DNA of 64,000 nt from positions 44,295,237 to 44,359,236 of the forward strand of contig NC_016133.3 in the NCBI RefSeq assembly GCF_000005505.3, written 5' to 3'. Under the pieces are notes generated by a model. That model was given only the letters and a program-made list of their open reading frames with translations, was not told where the DNA came from and made no database searches. Source of the stretch: Brachypodium distachyon. Lineage: Eukaryota; Streptophyta; Magnoliopsida; Poales; Poaceae. The translations under genes and the position numbers were made by a program. Shown here one piece after another: positions 1 to 11,400 of this stretch (within the stretch, counting starts at the first letter, position 1; each line of letters opens with the position of its first letter).

Positions 1-1061
1 ATGGACGAAGGTGCGCGCCACGTCGACATCGGTGAGCCCCGCTAGCCGCAACACCTTGATCTTCTCCATGATGGGGAGGAGGTCGGCGTCGCGGTGGTAC
101 CTATCCTGCCAGCCGTTCTGGGGTACCGGCAACCCCGTCGGCAGCTGGATGAACTCCTAGGGTCCTCCACCCGGACCCAGCATCGGTCGGCCCGCCACTC
201 TTTTTCAATCTTCTTCCCCGACCGGACGATGAACTCGGACTTCATCTGGTCGCGGGCGCGGAAGACCACCCCTGACGACATCGCCTTCGCGTTGTCGATG
301 CGCGGGTAGAAGTAATGGCGGAAGAGCCCCACCGACGGCATCACCCCCACGAACGTCTCGCAGAGGAACTGGAAGGTGACGAGGAGGAAGAGCGAGGTGG
401 GGTGGAGCTGCGCCACCCGCAACTGATAAGATTCCATCAGCGCGTGGAGGAACAGAGAGAAGGGCGGCACCATGCCGCATAGGAGGAGACGCGCGAACAC
501 CCAGAAATCGTTGTCCTGGTGGTCGACGCCCGCCGGGAAGATCTGTGTCTCCTTGTGCTCGTTGAAGCTTGAGGCGACGGCGTGCCGGAGCTTCCCCAAC
601 GCCTCGCCGTTATAGCCGGGGCGGAAGAAGGCGACTGTGGCGCGCATCTCCCACCTCTTCTGGTCCTTGGCGGCGGCCGCTTTGATGGCCGCCTCGGTCT
701 TGCTGGTCGCGGGCCTCTTCGAGGTTTGGACCTCCTTCCCCTTCCTGGTGGTGGGGGCGCCATGGAAAGGGAGGGCGGAAGTTGGCAGGAGCGCAGGGAT
801 ACGAGATGCGGAAGAGGATGGAGGCGAAAGGGCAAAGTGTTGTTCCCTGCTGGCAACAGTGGAGGCTTTATGACGCCCGGCCGTTTGGTAACGGCCAGTT
901 CCGTACCCTACGGGTGCGCGGGGATAACTCCTAATCACTGGGAGTAATGCGCGGAGTGGCTTAACTATCCTATTTAGGGAGGAGTTAGGGCGGAGATCGC
1001 GCATCCACTGCTCCGCTTGTAACGGCGCCGTACACGGGGCAGCGAAGGGACGCGGGCCCAC
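1..1061 (-). pseudogene. antisense 'gypsy-type transposon' accessory ORF, frameshifted
   Basis: The minus-strand ORF carries the plant 'putative gypsy type transposon' domain (Pfam Transposase_28 type). Visible signs are the stretch from DNDFWVFARLLL through FQFLCETFVGVMPSVGLFRHYF and on to the MKSEFIV segment, about 300 to 750 on the plus-strand scale. Downstream of roughly position 165 the open frame becomes arginine- and serine-rich nonsense. A neighbouring frame continues sensibly (QLPTGLPVPQNGW, then MEKIKVLRLAGLTDVDVA) to the left window edge, so one frameshift is inferred near 150-170. The first 70 or so codons of the open frame look non-coding, and the true start may be downstream. 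The molecular role of this ORF family is not established. Confidence 0.75.
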
Positions 1062-1163
1062 AACTGATCGGGGCCCACACGTCGGTTAAGGGCGTAGCCC
1101 GGCAACCAACCAGGGGGAGACCCTTTCGGGAACGGGTGATGCTGGCCCACGCCCGGGGGCTAC

Positions 1164-2132
1164 TGTCGCACCAGTGGCACCCGAGGTACCACCGCTACGC
1201 GACGCGTGGACCCCTCTCCCGGGTTCCCGGGAAGGTCTCATCCCGGGGAGCGTCTATGAGCTCCCCGGCAAGCTACCAGCCCGAAAGGGGCTAGCGGGGC
1301 TTCGGGGAATATTCCCGCTCGGGCACCTCCCGGGAAGCTGCTTACCGGGAGGAGGTTCCCGGGTGCGCTGGGCCCGGGTACTTCCCGAGGTCGACTTGCG
1401 GGGACTGGAGGTTCCCGTGCCCCCACCTCAGGTCGTGGGGCCCAATGGACAGCGCCACGCGGGCGCGTGGCGGGCGCGGGACGTGCGGTCCCACCAAGGC
1501 AAGGAGTAAGGCGTGCGGCTCAGTAAACCAGCCGACCGACGGATAGTTACCCGTCCGATCCAAGGAACAGTGGTTGTCTAATCCTACCCTAGGGTCTTAG
1601 GCCCCTAGCAGCGGAGGTGGCACACATGCATGCCACCAGCTCACCAGGGGGAGTTGCATGCCTCCCCGTTGGACACTTGTAGCTCATGCGCCGCGGCATA
1701 TGTGGCACCCTCTTGTGTATAAAAGGAGGACCCATGCCAGCAGTGAAGGGGTTCGGTTCTGTTGGGTAGGAAGTTAGACGGTTGGTAGGTAGTGAATTGG
1801 TCAGTTAGTTTCGGTAGACAGCCAGCAGAGAGTAGTAAGGAGTGCTTAGACATTGAGAAGAAGCCCGGGAACTGCCCCGACGGTTTATAAACGTTTCATC
1901 CGCAATCAATATCAGTTCAGACAGGCAGGACGTAGGGTTTTACACCTCCGGGTGGCCCGAACCTAGGTAAAAAACGTGTGTGCACTTGTTTTTGTACCGG
2001 AGCGCACCCTTAGCACTTGGCCTCACCGGCCCCGTAGGGCACCATCGGCCGTGCCGGTGACCACCGGGTCTCCGCCCTAGACGCCCCTACCGAACCTAAA
2101 AGGGGGACTTGTCAGAGCACCGAGCGACGACA
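1164..2132 (+). repeat. 3' LTR of the gypsy element (969 bp)
   Basis: Boundaries are the canonical TG...CA directly after the polypurine tract. The LTR matches the minus-strand LTR at 44250-45133 over its first about 50 bases (CGCACCAGTGGCACC and a GGTACCACCGC block). It matches again near the end (the GGACGTAG block and CCGAACCTAAAAGGGG). A TATA-like TATAAAAGGAGG at about 1717 fits an LTR promoter. The five bases after the LTR are CGACG; the partner duplication lies outside the window. Confidence 0.85.
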
Positions 2133-3367
2133 CGACGAAAAGATTGCTGGAGGAAATTTTTGGTGCTCCTGGGATGCCTTCCAAGCTTACAAGCACTTGA
2201 AGTTGCTTGGCTACATTATTGGACGATATGGTGTTCCCTGGACAATGAAGCATAGCTGCACTTCTGTAATTGCGAACTTCTCCAAGAGTATGGTTGACAC
2301 TGATCGGAGCTTTGATAGAGCTAATCGTGCCTGCAAATGACGTCACCAAATTGTTCAAAGAAATGCACATAGATGAGATATGTCCATCCTTCGAAGTGCA
2401 TCTACCAAACAGCAAATTTAAAAAGTCGGCCCCAGGAGTTCCTAGTTTCCTCCCATGTCTGTTACGGTAATGTTACTTCTTCCATCACTTAAACAACACA
2501 CATTCATGCTTATGAACTAGTGCATTTTTGTCTTACAGGAGTTCAAGTCCTGTGGGTTTTTTAATACTCAATATTTTAGTGTAGGATGACAGGGTTTATC
2601 TTCATTCAGGTTGTCATTGAATGACTTTGTTAATTAAATATGTTTTGACACAAGTGTATAAATTTTTGGTTGTCTGTTTGATATGATTTTAGTAACCTCT
2701 TGTTTAAAATGTTTAAAATATAGCAAACATTTTTTTTAGCTATTCTCTCAAAAAATAAAATGTTTGTGATTGCCCTTGCACATATATGTTCTGAAACTTT
2801 TGGGTATTTAGGTATGCAGGATGTGTGAATGACATGCTATTAACTGGTTTTTCTTGTGTGCACATGGGCAGTATATTTTCGTGCTACAATATGTGCTATA
2901 GATTTAATCTTTCGCTCGGTTATATTCACTTACTTTTGGTTATGATGTTCAAACTGTATGAATGGAAGTAATTTAAGTTAGTAAGTTACTATCGGAGCTG
3001 AAGGGAAATATGCCGTTTCTAAATGTAAACGGATGTACAGTTATTCGAACTATGTCTTTCAATCAAACTGTACGGTCGGTCATGATTCTTTTTATCTATA
3101 TATGCTGATCATGTGTCCATTAGTTGAATCACGAGTTCTTTTCTCGTTACCAATTATTTCTGAAATAAACAAATAACTGATTCTAAGCATTGGTAGTTTG
3201 AACAGAAGGTGGCATTATATCAATAACCTTCGCAACAATAGAGTTTAGGTTTAGTATATGGTTGTTTTCATGTACTCCGTTAATTCAGTTGACTGACATT
3301 TTCGTCCATCATAATTTTTTGTTTGTTCAATTTGGTGCAGAGATAAGCCACCCTCAAGACCTGAACT

Positions 3368-4566
3368 TTTTTTTTTGAAAGATAAACCGTCCTGCATTTA
3401 TATTGGAACAACAGTGGGCGAGAAGACCCACCTACCATTACAACCCACCAGATGGGGCGAAATAAAAATAAAAATTACAAGCACACCCCTATGGGCCACG
3501 CGTCTGGTCGAAGGGTTTCTTGAAGCACACGTGTACCCAAGTGAAGCACGGGTTGTCTGAGGCGCCACCAAGACGCCTCTGGAGTCCTCAAAATTTCGCC
3601 GACGACGACTTGAGTTGATTCCGTCGGAGAGACGGAGCCAAGGCCGCCACCAGCAAGGCGGATCCGCAAGAGGACGAGCTGCCTCGTGTTGACCCATAGC
3701 ATGGTCAGGAGGAAGAAGAGGCCGCCGCCACATTTGTTGATGAAGATGCTCTCGTCGGCGACCAAACCGACACACCCCCGAAACGGGCAAATGCTCCCTA
3801 TCCGGTGGCCATGGCAAACGACGCGTATTGCCAAGGAACTGTCATTCCCACAAACCGCAGAGCGGGCCTCCTGAATGGAGGTTAAGGAGGGAACCGACAG
3901 CCCGTCAGCAAGCCGCGCAATTTGGGCTGGCCTCAGTCCGGCGCATGAGGAGATAGTAGAATCCATCGCCAGAAGGAGAACAGGGGGACACCAGAAAATA
4001 AACTAGAAAAACATGTATCGACCCTGAACCAGCTTTTCCCGACCAGGATAAGAGCAGAAGTGGAGCTCTATTAGTGGCTCGCCGGAGAACAAAAAAAGCA
4101 CAAGACGAATCCGGCGAGTTCACAGAGAAATTGCAGGACATAGAAACAAATGTAAAATAAAGAAGAGAGGGCACAAATCTGAACCAAACCGGAGTCCAAT
4201 AGTTCAGATCTGAAGACGGGAGGCTATTATTGGAAGGAGGGCAGTTGACCTTTTCCCAGTTGCCTTTCCCGGCGCCGACCAACAAGCCCACGACGACAAT
4301 GGCAAAAAGGACAATGGTCCTCCGCGGGATGAGCCTCAGATCCGGCCGAGAGCACCTCTGTAACGGCATAGCGCCAGGGGTCCCTAAGGCAACAAACCTA
4401 AAGTTATTGTACATGAACGGGAGGCGCCCGAGCTCCCCTCCCCCTCTCTCCCGGCTGGCAGAGCCGGTGGAAGTGAGGGGGAGAGGAGGCACTGACAAGG
4501 AACTGTGAGAAGAGCTCACTAACTCAGGGAAAGAGGAGGGGGAGAGGAGTTGGGCGCATACTCTGT
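3368..4566 (-). mobile_element. non-LTR retroposon (LINE-like, short) in the SEN54-like exon
   Basis: A 1.2-kb insertion is flanked by a perfect 15-bp duplication, CTCAAGACCTGAACT (3353-3367 and 4567-4581). A T-run at the left edge is a poly(A) tail read on the minus strand. This structure is diagnostic of target-primed reverse transcription. Minus-strand ORFs cover 3475-3966 and 3905-4519 (one has a hydrophobic IVLFAIVVVGLLVG segment), but no endonuclease or reverse transcriptase motif is present. It is therefore a non-autonomous or severely deleted element. Confidence 0.85.
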
Positions 4567-4650
4567 CTCAAGACCTGAACTAGAAACTGTGGAAAACAAG
4601 TTTGAAGGCATTGCTCTCAAATTTTACCATGTTGATAATGGCCGCGTCAG

Positions 4651-5153
4651 CTTTTTTTTTTTAGAGTATCATGAGGCCAGAGGCCACCCAGTCCCATTAC
4701 TGAGTAATGAAACCATAGTACATTGTTTATTGTTTAAAAGGAAAGGTTCGACAAACTGAAACTGCTACAGGAAGCAGGTAAGCAGAACAGAGTTTTAGGC
4801 GGGGATCAACAGCATCAGGCCGCGTCTTCAGTGGCTGCAAGCTCGGCATCCTTGACTGGAGAGTAGCGGTTCAGTATTTCGTGGAGCTTTGACTTGATGA
4901 GCAGGCTTGGAAGGGTGCCCTTTGACTGTGATGACCCGGACGAAAGCAGTCAGCTCCCAGGAGCCGGGGAGATGTGCAACGAGGTATAGCCCCCTGACAG
5001 CGCATCTGCTAGAAGAGTGCTCAGCTTTGTTCATTTCCACTATAGCCGTACTGGCTCCTGGAGGAGACTACTGACATGCTTGTGGAAGCAATTGATTTGA
5101 TCTTGCATCTGGTCTTTGAATAGGATCGACCACTTGTGGAAGCAATAGCAAGA
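4651..5153 (-). pseudogene. 5'-truncated processed retrocopy of an unidentified gene
   Basis: Read on the minus strand, this insertion shows the tail of a coding frame (LPSLLIKSKLHEILNRYSPV, then KDAELAATEDAA and TGA at about 4818-4820). A 3' UTR with an AATAAA signal near 4724 follows, then a poly(A) tract that appears as the T-run at 4652-4662. The insert is bounded by CGCGTCAG at 4643-4650 and again at 5154-5161. Removing it restores the SEN54-like frame exactly. Upstream frames contain stops, so the copy is decayed. I do not recognise the parent gene. Confidence 0.7.
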
Positions 5154-5475
5154 CGCGTCAGTTTTCTCTCCTTCGACAAAGTTGTACTTCCTAGTTTGCC
5201 CTGATAGACAACAGGTGTGTATTTCTGTTTGCTTGTAGTGAACTAATGGTTGCCAGCCAAAATGTGTTGAACACTTGCCCTTAGTACATGACTTGTTTGA
5301 TTCTCGGCTTGAAATGGTCTCATCCTGATCCATCAATTTTCTGGATGGTGTTAACAATTTATGATTTTCATACGTATGTACCAAAGGAAAAAAAATGAAT
5401 GCATGAATATAATAACGTAAATTAAAGTGCCACGGATAAGGACCAATCTATTTGAAACCGCGCCCTATTGACCTA

Positions 5476-5918
5476 CTCCCTCTGTTTCAAAAATATAAGA
5501 CGTCTTTCACTCCCTTCAACCGACCTTTTGACCAACAATTTTATCTCTCAAATGATGTATGCATTTTAAGATCGTCTTTGTTGTCGAACTTCAAAATTGG
5601 ATCTCATATTGAAAAGTTCCAACAATTCTCCTTTTCCTTAAAAGTTATCACCAAATAACTTGTGAGCTTATGAAGTTATCACCCCTTTTCATAAAGATCG
5701 ACGTATTTTGTTTCGATAAGACAACGTTTGACCAATAAAAACTCTATTGATATGTGTTTTTTCATACATGAAATTTACATTAATAAATTCGTCTTTAAAA
5801 GTTGTTGCTAATGATTATGGTTTCATATCATATAACTTACATATTAATAGAATAATTCTTCATTAAAGGCTTTGTCTTAATGAAACCAAATACGTGAACA
5901 TTTGTGAAAAGGAGGGAG
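5476..5918. mobile_element. MITE, Stowaway-like (about 440 bp)
   Basis: It begins CTCCCTCTGTTTCAAAAAT after TA and ends AAAAGGAGGGAG before TA. Terminal similarity beyond about 8 bases is weak, so this is an old or atypical member of the grass Stowaway-type (Tc1/mariner) group. Confidence 0.65.
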
Positions 5919-8473
5919 TAATTGGTAACAAAAGGCATAGCATTCCTATTCATCTCTATCTGTCACAAATGCAGCATTAGAATTTCTATCCGTCCAGAAA
6001 CAAGTGACCATTATATACAAATCCACGTTACTTATTTCGGGACGGATGTGATACCAAAATATCATGCTAAACACTACTAGTCCACCGTTAAATTACATAT
6101 CTCAAATGCAGTCGTAAGTGTTTTGTCAAATGTCATCTGCCGTAAGAGACATGGAGATGTTACATAAGTGTCATCAGAACTTCTGGATAGGCAACTGGAG
6201 GTATGCTCTAACAATCTTTACCACTATAGAGTTTGGAACTGCAGGTTAGATGCAAGTACCTTTGGACTTGGTAATCTAATGGTTGCAAGGATCCCACTAT
6301 TGCATGCCCTCGTGTCAGATGGTGGTAGTCGTTGCTCAAAAATATAATTAGTACTAGCAGTGCAGTGATGCTTTAGAATCTTCTGTCAGAGACTAGCTAG
6401 GGGCTATTGGCACTCACTGATTTATGGGCCAGAAGGAATGATACCCCACATGTAAGTGGGTATTGTTTAAGGTATAGCATTTCCCTCTATCCAGTGCCTC
6501 CTCCAAAGATGTATATCAAGGGCCCGTCATTGTTGCCACAGGTTCTGTTCCACACAAATTATCTCCGTTTCGAGTGACTAAATTGTGAACCTACATCACC
6601 ACACATGCACGTCAGAAAAATCTGAGGTATGGCCAAAGTAGAGTCAATTTGGCCAACAATTGCATTGATTTTTCTTTTCTTTTCCTTTGAAAGGGCGCGA
6701 TCACTGAGTACGTTATAATTCTTGCAATTAGAGTAGAAAGTAATAGCACCTCACATCGTTTGAAATTTTAATTTTACTAGCCATTTTTTATAGTACATCA
6801 TTGTATATAATGGTCCATTTCAAGAGTAAAAATAAGATAGCTGACATAGCAACTGTCGTAGCATATACATATTCCCATTGGCAACTATTTCGAAGGGACG
6901 ATTTAGTAGATTCTTCAAGGGTCTCACATATTTTATTTAAAAGATGCACTATGTTTATCAGCAGGCAGTCAAGTGAAAAAACGCAACAGCAAACTCAAAA
7001 ATGCTCGTATGCATCATGAATCAGAGCAGGTAAAGCATTCGAACCTTGACTAACAAGTCCAACAGTCTCATACTGGATTGATAAATCTGGAGTACACCTT
7101 GACTTATTTCTGTGCATAAGAAGACAACAGAAAAAAGGGAACAAAAGAAAGGATACACTGCTTCCTTCATGACTAGTTCAGCCATCTGCACAGAATAGAC
7201 AAAACATTAGTGTTTTCCTTCTGAAGTGAAAACCAGGTGAGCTATTTCCTGTCCCGAAGCTGATCAACAATGGACTGTAAACTAAAATGACTCTTCCAGG
7301 CTTCCAGCAGTACACATCACTGAATTAAAAAAATACAGAATTTCTAAGTAATGAACTTCATGTACCACAGCACCTGAAAGAATGGGCTTATACTAAATAC
7401 GTACTCATTGGAAATCTTACAAACATGCAAGGATAACCGAAACACTTTGCTGCCGAATCCTGGTCAGCTAGACAACAGAAGTAAAACAACCTGGCAATAT
7501 TGGTAGACTCTTTTAAAATTTCAAATTCCAGTATTGCAAAACTCGTTTACTTGAAACACAAGGAATATCTGGCTGTGCTATATCAACTGAAACATTGCAT
7601 TTATGATTCTACCAAGGTATTTGAGTAAGCTAAAATAGGATAGTTTGCAAATTGCAACAGAGTCAACACATAAAATTTCTCTTCAGTCAACAGACATAAA
7701 ACACACCTGAGATAACAAACGGGCAACCACCAAAAGCCTCTTATGGTGTGACTGTGGTTTGCACCAGGCTTCTCCTTAGCCTGCCTATAAAAGAAAACAT
7801 CAAGAAATTGGCCAACTGTGTCGAGGGTGAAGACTGAAGCAGTAGGTGAACAGGCAAGTCACTGTGTCTGTGAATCAACTACCAAAGAGAATCGGAGGCT
7901 GCAGAGCATTGGTGGGAAATCGGATGGCTAAAACAATCAGAATGATGTGGTATGCCTCTCCAATATTGAGAAGGTAACCGAATCTAGCTAAAGTACGGAT
8001 TACCAAACATGACAGGGAAAATCTGAAAAGAGAAACACCTCCTGATGACGAGGTGCATTTTCCCCCTTAATCCCACGTGATAATGGTAATAACAAGAATC
8101 TCATTTCTAACTTTAACATGAGGCTACAGCATGTTACAGTATACGCCACCATCACTCAGAATTTAGGGGCACCCCAAAAATACCAAAAAGAATGTACCGT
8201 TCATGATTCGTTAGCAGAGCAATAACAACTGACGACACTGAACGAAGCCCTTGTCAAGATCTGTATGAAGCACCTCCATATATGCTCTCAAAATAACCCC
8301 AAAAAATGACTGTGGGCAGTATGAACAGAATAGCTGTTCAAGCCCACTTGCAAAATTCTCTTCAACTGAGAGCCACTCTCTGTCCAAACAAATTGTTGTT
8401 TCTCACCGTCTGCTTGCCATAAATCTTGTCCTAATTGCTCCCTGATCCATGAGTAGGCACCAGACAAATTATC
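5919..8473. other. intergenic, probable 3' flank of the protease gene
   Basis: This AT-rich stretch has no supportable ORF, RNA gene or element ends. The few hundred bases next to 8474 should include the 3' UTR of the minus-strand protease gene; I could not place a polyadenylation site with confidence. Confidence 0.4.
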
Positions 8474-11400
8474 TTACTCAGCCACCCTTTCGTAAAAAAG
8501 AATGTAAGCCTCACAGTTAAGAACCTCCTCCAGAGAGGCTTCTCTGACTTGTGCATCGCTTGCATAAAACCAAGACTTGGAGGCGCGGCTCTGCTGCTGC
8601 CGACCCCCTATCTTGCCAGATCTTACATATGCAACATAATGCCCTCCTGTCATGGTTCCCATGTGCTCGACAACAGCAACTAGCCGATAAGTGGTGTTGT
8701 CACTCTCCTTAGATCTGCATAATTAATAAAACAGTGATCTCCAAAGTCCAAGCCAATTTAAATTTTAAGTCTGTAAATGACTCTTTCTACCCATAAATCA
8801 CAAATATGGACATTTCAAATTGTTGAAAAAAGTGCACCATATGTACTCCCTAAATTTGTGTGAGCTGTCACTTGGGTTTTAAAGTTTAGGATAGCACACT
8901 TACGCACACCAGACTTGAAGATTGCACATTTAGGCACCTAAACATGAATAAGTGTGTCAACAGAGATCAAGTGTCATATATCAAGTTTTACTCTAAACTA
9001 TATAATTCTTAGAAATTAGAACTAAAATGATATTGCTCAAACATGACAATGCTGCTTAAACTCAGTTTGAGTCCCTAGTGTAAAACCAAATTTCGGTGAG
9101 CAGTCAGCACCACTTCAATTCTAAATCATGTATGCACCACTCAATGAGTTGGAATAGTGAACCTGTGCTACTAATTTAACCCTATCCTCCAGATTGACGT
9201 TGATTATGAACAGCATTTCATGCATTTCTCTTTCTTTCAGGATAAGAACATGGCAGACTTGAATCAGAAAATAAGATAAGATTGTGAACAAATTGTAAAA
9301 TATGCCTATAGAACAAATTCTAGAATATTAAAAGCCCATGAATCAAGATCGTATACTATTTATCATTTCAGTTCTCTAGTTTGCTGGAACCTTCCAAATA
9401 TAAGAAAACTTCTATGGCTGAAAAAAAATAATTTCTGTTCTATTGAATTGATTATTGAAGAAAAAATCCACCCAACTATGAGTAAGGAAAGGTATAGTGT
9501 CGTCACCCAACTATGAGTGAGGAAAGGTATAGTGTCGTTTTTATCTTCTTAGACCATAGTGGTGAAGTGCTACATGGCCAACTAGTAATTTAGTACACCA
9601 TAGATAAACAGTGGTCAAGTGGTGTCTCCTTGTGGGCTACTAGGAATCACCTAGCAACAAAAAGCTGCAGGTAAGCAGGAATCTATTTGGTCGATTAAAA
9701 AATGGCGATTTCAACCGATTTAAAAAAAAATGGCTGCAGGTAAGCCCAAAATTGTTGGGTCGACTAAAAAAATGGTAAATACAACTGAGTTACAAAACGT
9801 TGGTACCTTGGGTCTATGAATGACCGTACATCGAGCATCTCCTTAAAGCACACATGCCCTTTCAATTTCTTGAACCGGCCATGGGGGTCTTGGCTGAATC
9901 TGTTCAAAGTAATCGTCAATACAGGTGGTGCCTTGCTGATAAGAATTCTTCTCATTGCAGCTCTGAAAACTTTTGTTTCATCCTCTTTCTGTTTATTTTG
10001 GTTATCTTGCCCTTTGTGTGCCCTGCCAGCCATCTTCATTCGCTTCCCCCTGCCCATATTCCTCGTGATGACATCTTCATTATCTTTGACACTCGGTAAG
10101 ATGGTTTGTGTCTGCGATGGAAGGCTACTAGTCACAACTTCTTCAGCATTGGCACCAGACTCAACCATTCTGTCTATAGTAGTACTGGAAGAGGCAGGGT
10201 CATTATCACCACAACTCACTGGTGCACTTGCTTCTTCAGCAGCTATATCCACGGTATGCCCATCATGTTTACTGTCTGGCTGTTCAATCGCATCAACAGT
10301 AAACACTGTATTCAGTAAAGTACCATTTCTAGTGTCTGGAGAATTACCATTAGAGGTGTTTTCAGCATCAGGATTTGCACACTCCCATTTGTTACAGCAC
10401 AAGTCAGGGTCTACATTGTCAGAGCAACCATCAGTTGTCATAATCTGACCAATATCCTCCTTTTTGCTGCAGTTTGCGGTAACCTTATCACCACCTTGTC
10501 TTGCATCGCCACTTGCCATCATTTTCTCACTGTCCTTTCTGTCACTAGCACTAGCCACCATCTCGTCACCCTCTTTTCCTTCGTTGGTATTTGGGCGTGC
10601 AACAGCGCTAGAACAGTGCTCACAATGCCACAACTCAGATAGCAGTTCTGGCTCAGTATACAAAGCTAAGCAGCCCTCAACTGATACGAGAGCATTACTA
10701 TCATCCACCTCATCATCAGCACTGTTGCTACTCCAAGCCATGACATCAATAACTCCAGCTGTAGTTTCTTTCTTAGCTTCAGAAGTTACTTCAGGCTCAT
10801 TAAACATATCACCAAGACCAATATAGTCATCTTGTTCTCCATTTCCACCAGATACAGGATGTGTATTATTTTCTGTTACTGGAGAAATGTCTGGAGCAGG
10901 ACCAACATCTTTTGGACACTGTGAGCTTCTTACAGTTTCACAAATTTCGTCGGCCGTTGTACAAAATTCTTTGTAAGGAAGCAAGATAACAGGCTGTGAA
11001 CAAGCTGCATCATCAACGATGTTCTCACATGAGTGCTCGGAACTCATGACCTTCTCTTTGGGCAAAGTATCATCTCGAGTGTCATATGAACCATGCATCT
11101 CACCATTCCTGTCCCAGATCTGTCCTGCTTCAGTAGAACACACAGAATCAAGAATCTCAGACTTTGTTTCATCTGCATCAGCAACAAAATCTAACCAGGA
11201 AATGTCATCCTCCACATATGAAGCAGCATTCAGTTCTTGTTTGGGAACAGAAGCGCATGACTCACTGCCCTCAGAGGGCTCAGGCTCTTTCTCACTGACA
11301 ATCTGTCCCAGTTCTGAACCCAGAATCTGAGAATCATTGCATTCAGCAACTGTTTCAGCTTTTTCTTTGCTATTCTCCACTATTGTAGGAGATATTCTGG

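Larger units (their letters stand above)
1..2132 (+). mobile_element. 3' portion of a gypsy-type LTR retrotransposon
   Basis: The window opens inside an LTR retrotransposon and contains its 3' internal region and 3' LTR. A G-rich polypurine tract (about 1149-1163, ending CGGGGGCTAC) lies directly before an LTR that begins TGTCGCACCAG and ends GCGACGACA. The internal part holds an antisense accessory ORF, an arrangement known from Grande- and RIRE2-like plant gypsy elements. A related, internally deleted element lies at 43418-45133, and its LTR matches this one at both ends. The 5' part (gag, pol, 5' LTR) lies outside the window, so autonomy cannot be judged. The element ends inside an exon of the SEN54-like gene that follows. 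Confidence 0.85.
2133..5204 (+). pseudogene. tRNA-splicing endonuclease subunit SEN54-like gene, truncated and interrupted
   Basis: SEN54 is a structural subunit of the heterotetrameric nuclear endonuclease that removes introns from pre-tRNAs. Exon A (2133-2466) reads CSWDAFQAYKHLKLLGYIIG followed by RYGVPWTMK. After a frame slip near 2337 it reads MHIDEICPSFEVHLPNSKF and then PGVPSFLPCLLR. A GT...AG intron runs 2467-3340. The last exon begins at 3341 and reads KPPSRPEL, ETVENKFEGIALKFYHVDNG and RVSFLSFDKVVLPSLP, with a stop at 5202-5204, but only when two insertions (3368-4566 and 4651-5153) are mentally removed. The gypsy LTR truncates exon A on its left. The copy cannot make a normal product. 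Assignment to SEN54 is by motif recognition; an intact paralogue elsewhere is expected. Confidence 0.8.

Noticed and set aside
1174..1563. ORFs inside the gypsy LTR
   Set aside because: LTR sequence; Pro/Gly/Arg composition from GC-rich repeats, no domain.
4818..4826. GGCCGCGTC as the target duplication of the 4.65-kb insertion
   Set aside because: It pairs with 4640-4648 by chance; the copy at 4818 is part of the retrocopy stop region. CGCGTCAG at 4643-4650 and 5154-5161 restores the host frame exactly.
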